This document shows positions 45,234 to 45,620 of a DNA stretch of 45,620 nt, one piece after another. The stretch covers positions 1 through 45,620 of the forward strand of contig JBIQHD010000036.1 in NCBI GenBank assembly GCA_044508835.1, given 5' to 3'. Below the pieces are notes generated by a model. The model searched no databases and had not been told where the DNA came from. It saw only the letters and a program-made list of their open reading frames with translations. This stretch comes from JAKFDI01 sp044508835. Lineage in GTDB: Bacteria; Pseudomonadota; Gammaproteobacteria; Burkholderiales; Burkholderiaceae_C. Each line of letters starts with the position of its first letter. Position 1 is the stretch's first letter. The translations under genes were made by a program, and so were the position numbers.

Positions 45234-45620
45234 CAGTCCGGTTTGCTTGGTTGGGGCTGCGGCCGAAGCTGAGAGAAGCCGGGACTCGCCCCGGCGGGCG
45301 AGTCACCTTTCTTGCTTGCCCAAGAAAGGTGACCCAAAGAAGGGCACCCCGACGGAGGCGGTCCGCTGCGCGGACTGCTCTGCGGTGCTCGGAGTGTGGC
45401 GCTCGCGCGAAACTCGCTGCGCGCCCTGCGGGCGCTGCGCTCAGACAGTCGCGCGAAGTCAGAAGACGAAGGCGCTGCGCGCCGCGCCAAACTCCTGCGC
45501 TCCTCGACGCCTCCCACGGGGACCCCGCAACACCAGCCACGCCTCGCTGCGCTTCGGCTGGATGGGCGGTGCGTCGCGCAGCGACGCCGCCCCGGGTGGC
45601 GATGCGCAGCGAGCCGAAGC
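45234..45620. other. non-coding repeat-like region with long hairpin
   Basis: I see no credible gene in 45027-45620. At 45302-45333 a perfect 13-bp inverted repeat (GTCACCTTTCTTG and its complement) flanks a CTTGCC loop. The following ~290 bp is rich in GCGC motifs and GAAGTCAGAAGACGAAGG-type sequence. It resembles a dispersed element seen in several Burkholderiales genomes (from memory). Open frames crossing it have unusual composition and no recognisable domain. It continues past the window end. Confidence 0.55.

Noticed and set aside
45115..45540. Minus-strand open frames of 141 and 183 codons
   Set aside because: They are built from the dispersed repeats and the hairpin element, have no ribosome site and no recognisable domain.

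Overview
This is a very GC-rich (roughly 70 %) chromosomal window with dense, tightly packed genes. Gene content and order point to a betaproteobacterium of the Burkholderiales, most likely Comamonadaceae (Variovorax/Acidovorax-like). The pointers are argH divergent from an AlgZ/AlgR-type pair, a Bug/TctC-type binding protein, an HU protein with a Lys/Ala-rich tail, and a dispersed ~25-bp repeat of the type CTTCGATACCTCAGC...CGAACGG. The family assignment is inference. I see no rRNA, tRNA, CRISPR, prophage or insertion sequence.

Layout. 1-281: repeats. 282-3665: argH divergent from a LytS/AlgZ-type histidine kinase and a LytTR/AlgR-type regulator. 3683-9524: a nuclease-helicase fusion, a hotdog thioesterase, a lipoprotein gamma-glutamyltransferase and an ornithine-cyclodeaminase-family protein. 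9697-23527: a GntR/FCD regulator divergent from a ~13-kb co-directional cluster. That cluster encodes an acyl-CoA carboxyltransferase, a complete Dpp/Opp-type ABC importer (two ATPases, binding protein, two permeases), two acyl-CoA ligases, a second carboxyltransferase and a 72-residue biotinyl carrier. 23662-28768: small enzymes, an RHH/ParE toxin-antitoxin pair, a third acyl-CoA ligase, VF530, SlyX and a frameshifted serine hydrolase. 28794-36285: molbindin, a TauD dioxygenase with an SsuABC-type importer, a Bug binding protein and a BetT-type choline transporter. 36295-36853: a BrnT/BrnA toxin-antitoxin pair. 36913-39683: glgC-glgA. 39853-42595: manganese catalase, two small hydrophilic proteins, a DUF488 protein and a GFA-family zinc protein. 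42713-45026: HU and an ABC exporter. 45027-45620: repeats only.

The most notable unit is 10644-23527. Its genes together suggest uptake of a small, probably peptide-like or amino-acid-derived acid, CoA activation by two ligases, and biotin-dependent carboxylation (or decarboxylation) by two carboxyltransferases using a stand-alone carrier. No biotin carboxylase is present in the window, so the chemistry and substrate are unknown. A candidate GntR operator (TGTTAACA) lies between the regulator and the operon. Four intercistronic gaps in the operon hold dispersed palindromic repeats. One repeat may have become the N-terminus of an ATPase, and elsewhere (32061-32137) another repeat array is read as the C-terminal tail of an SsuB-type ATPase.

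Both toxin-antitoxin operons have striking operator palindromes (25261-25282 and 36857-36876) that share the half-site TGTAGC. The BrnT promoter appears to give a leaderless transcript.
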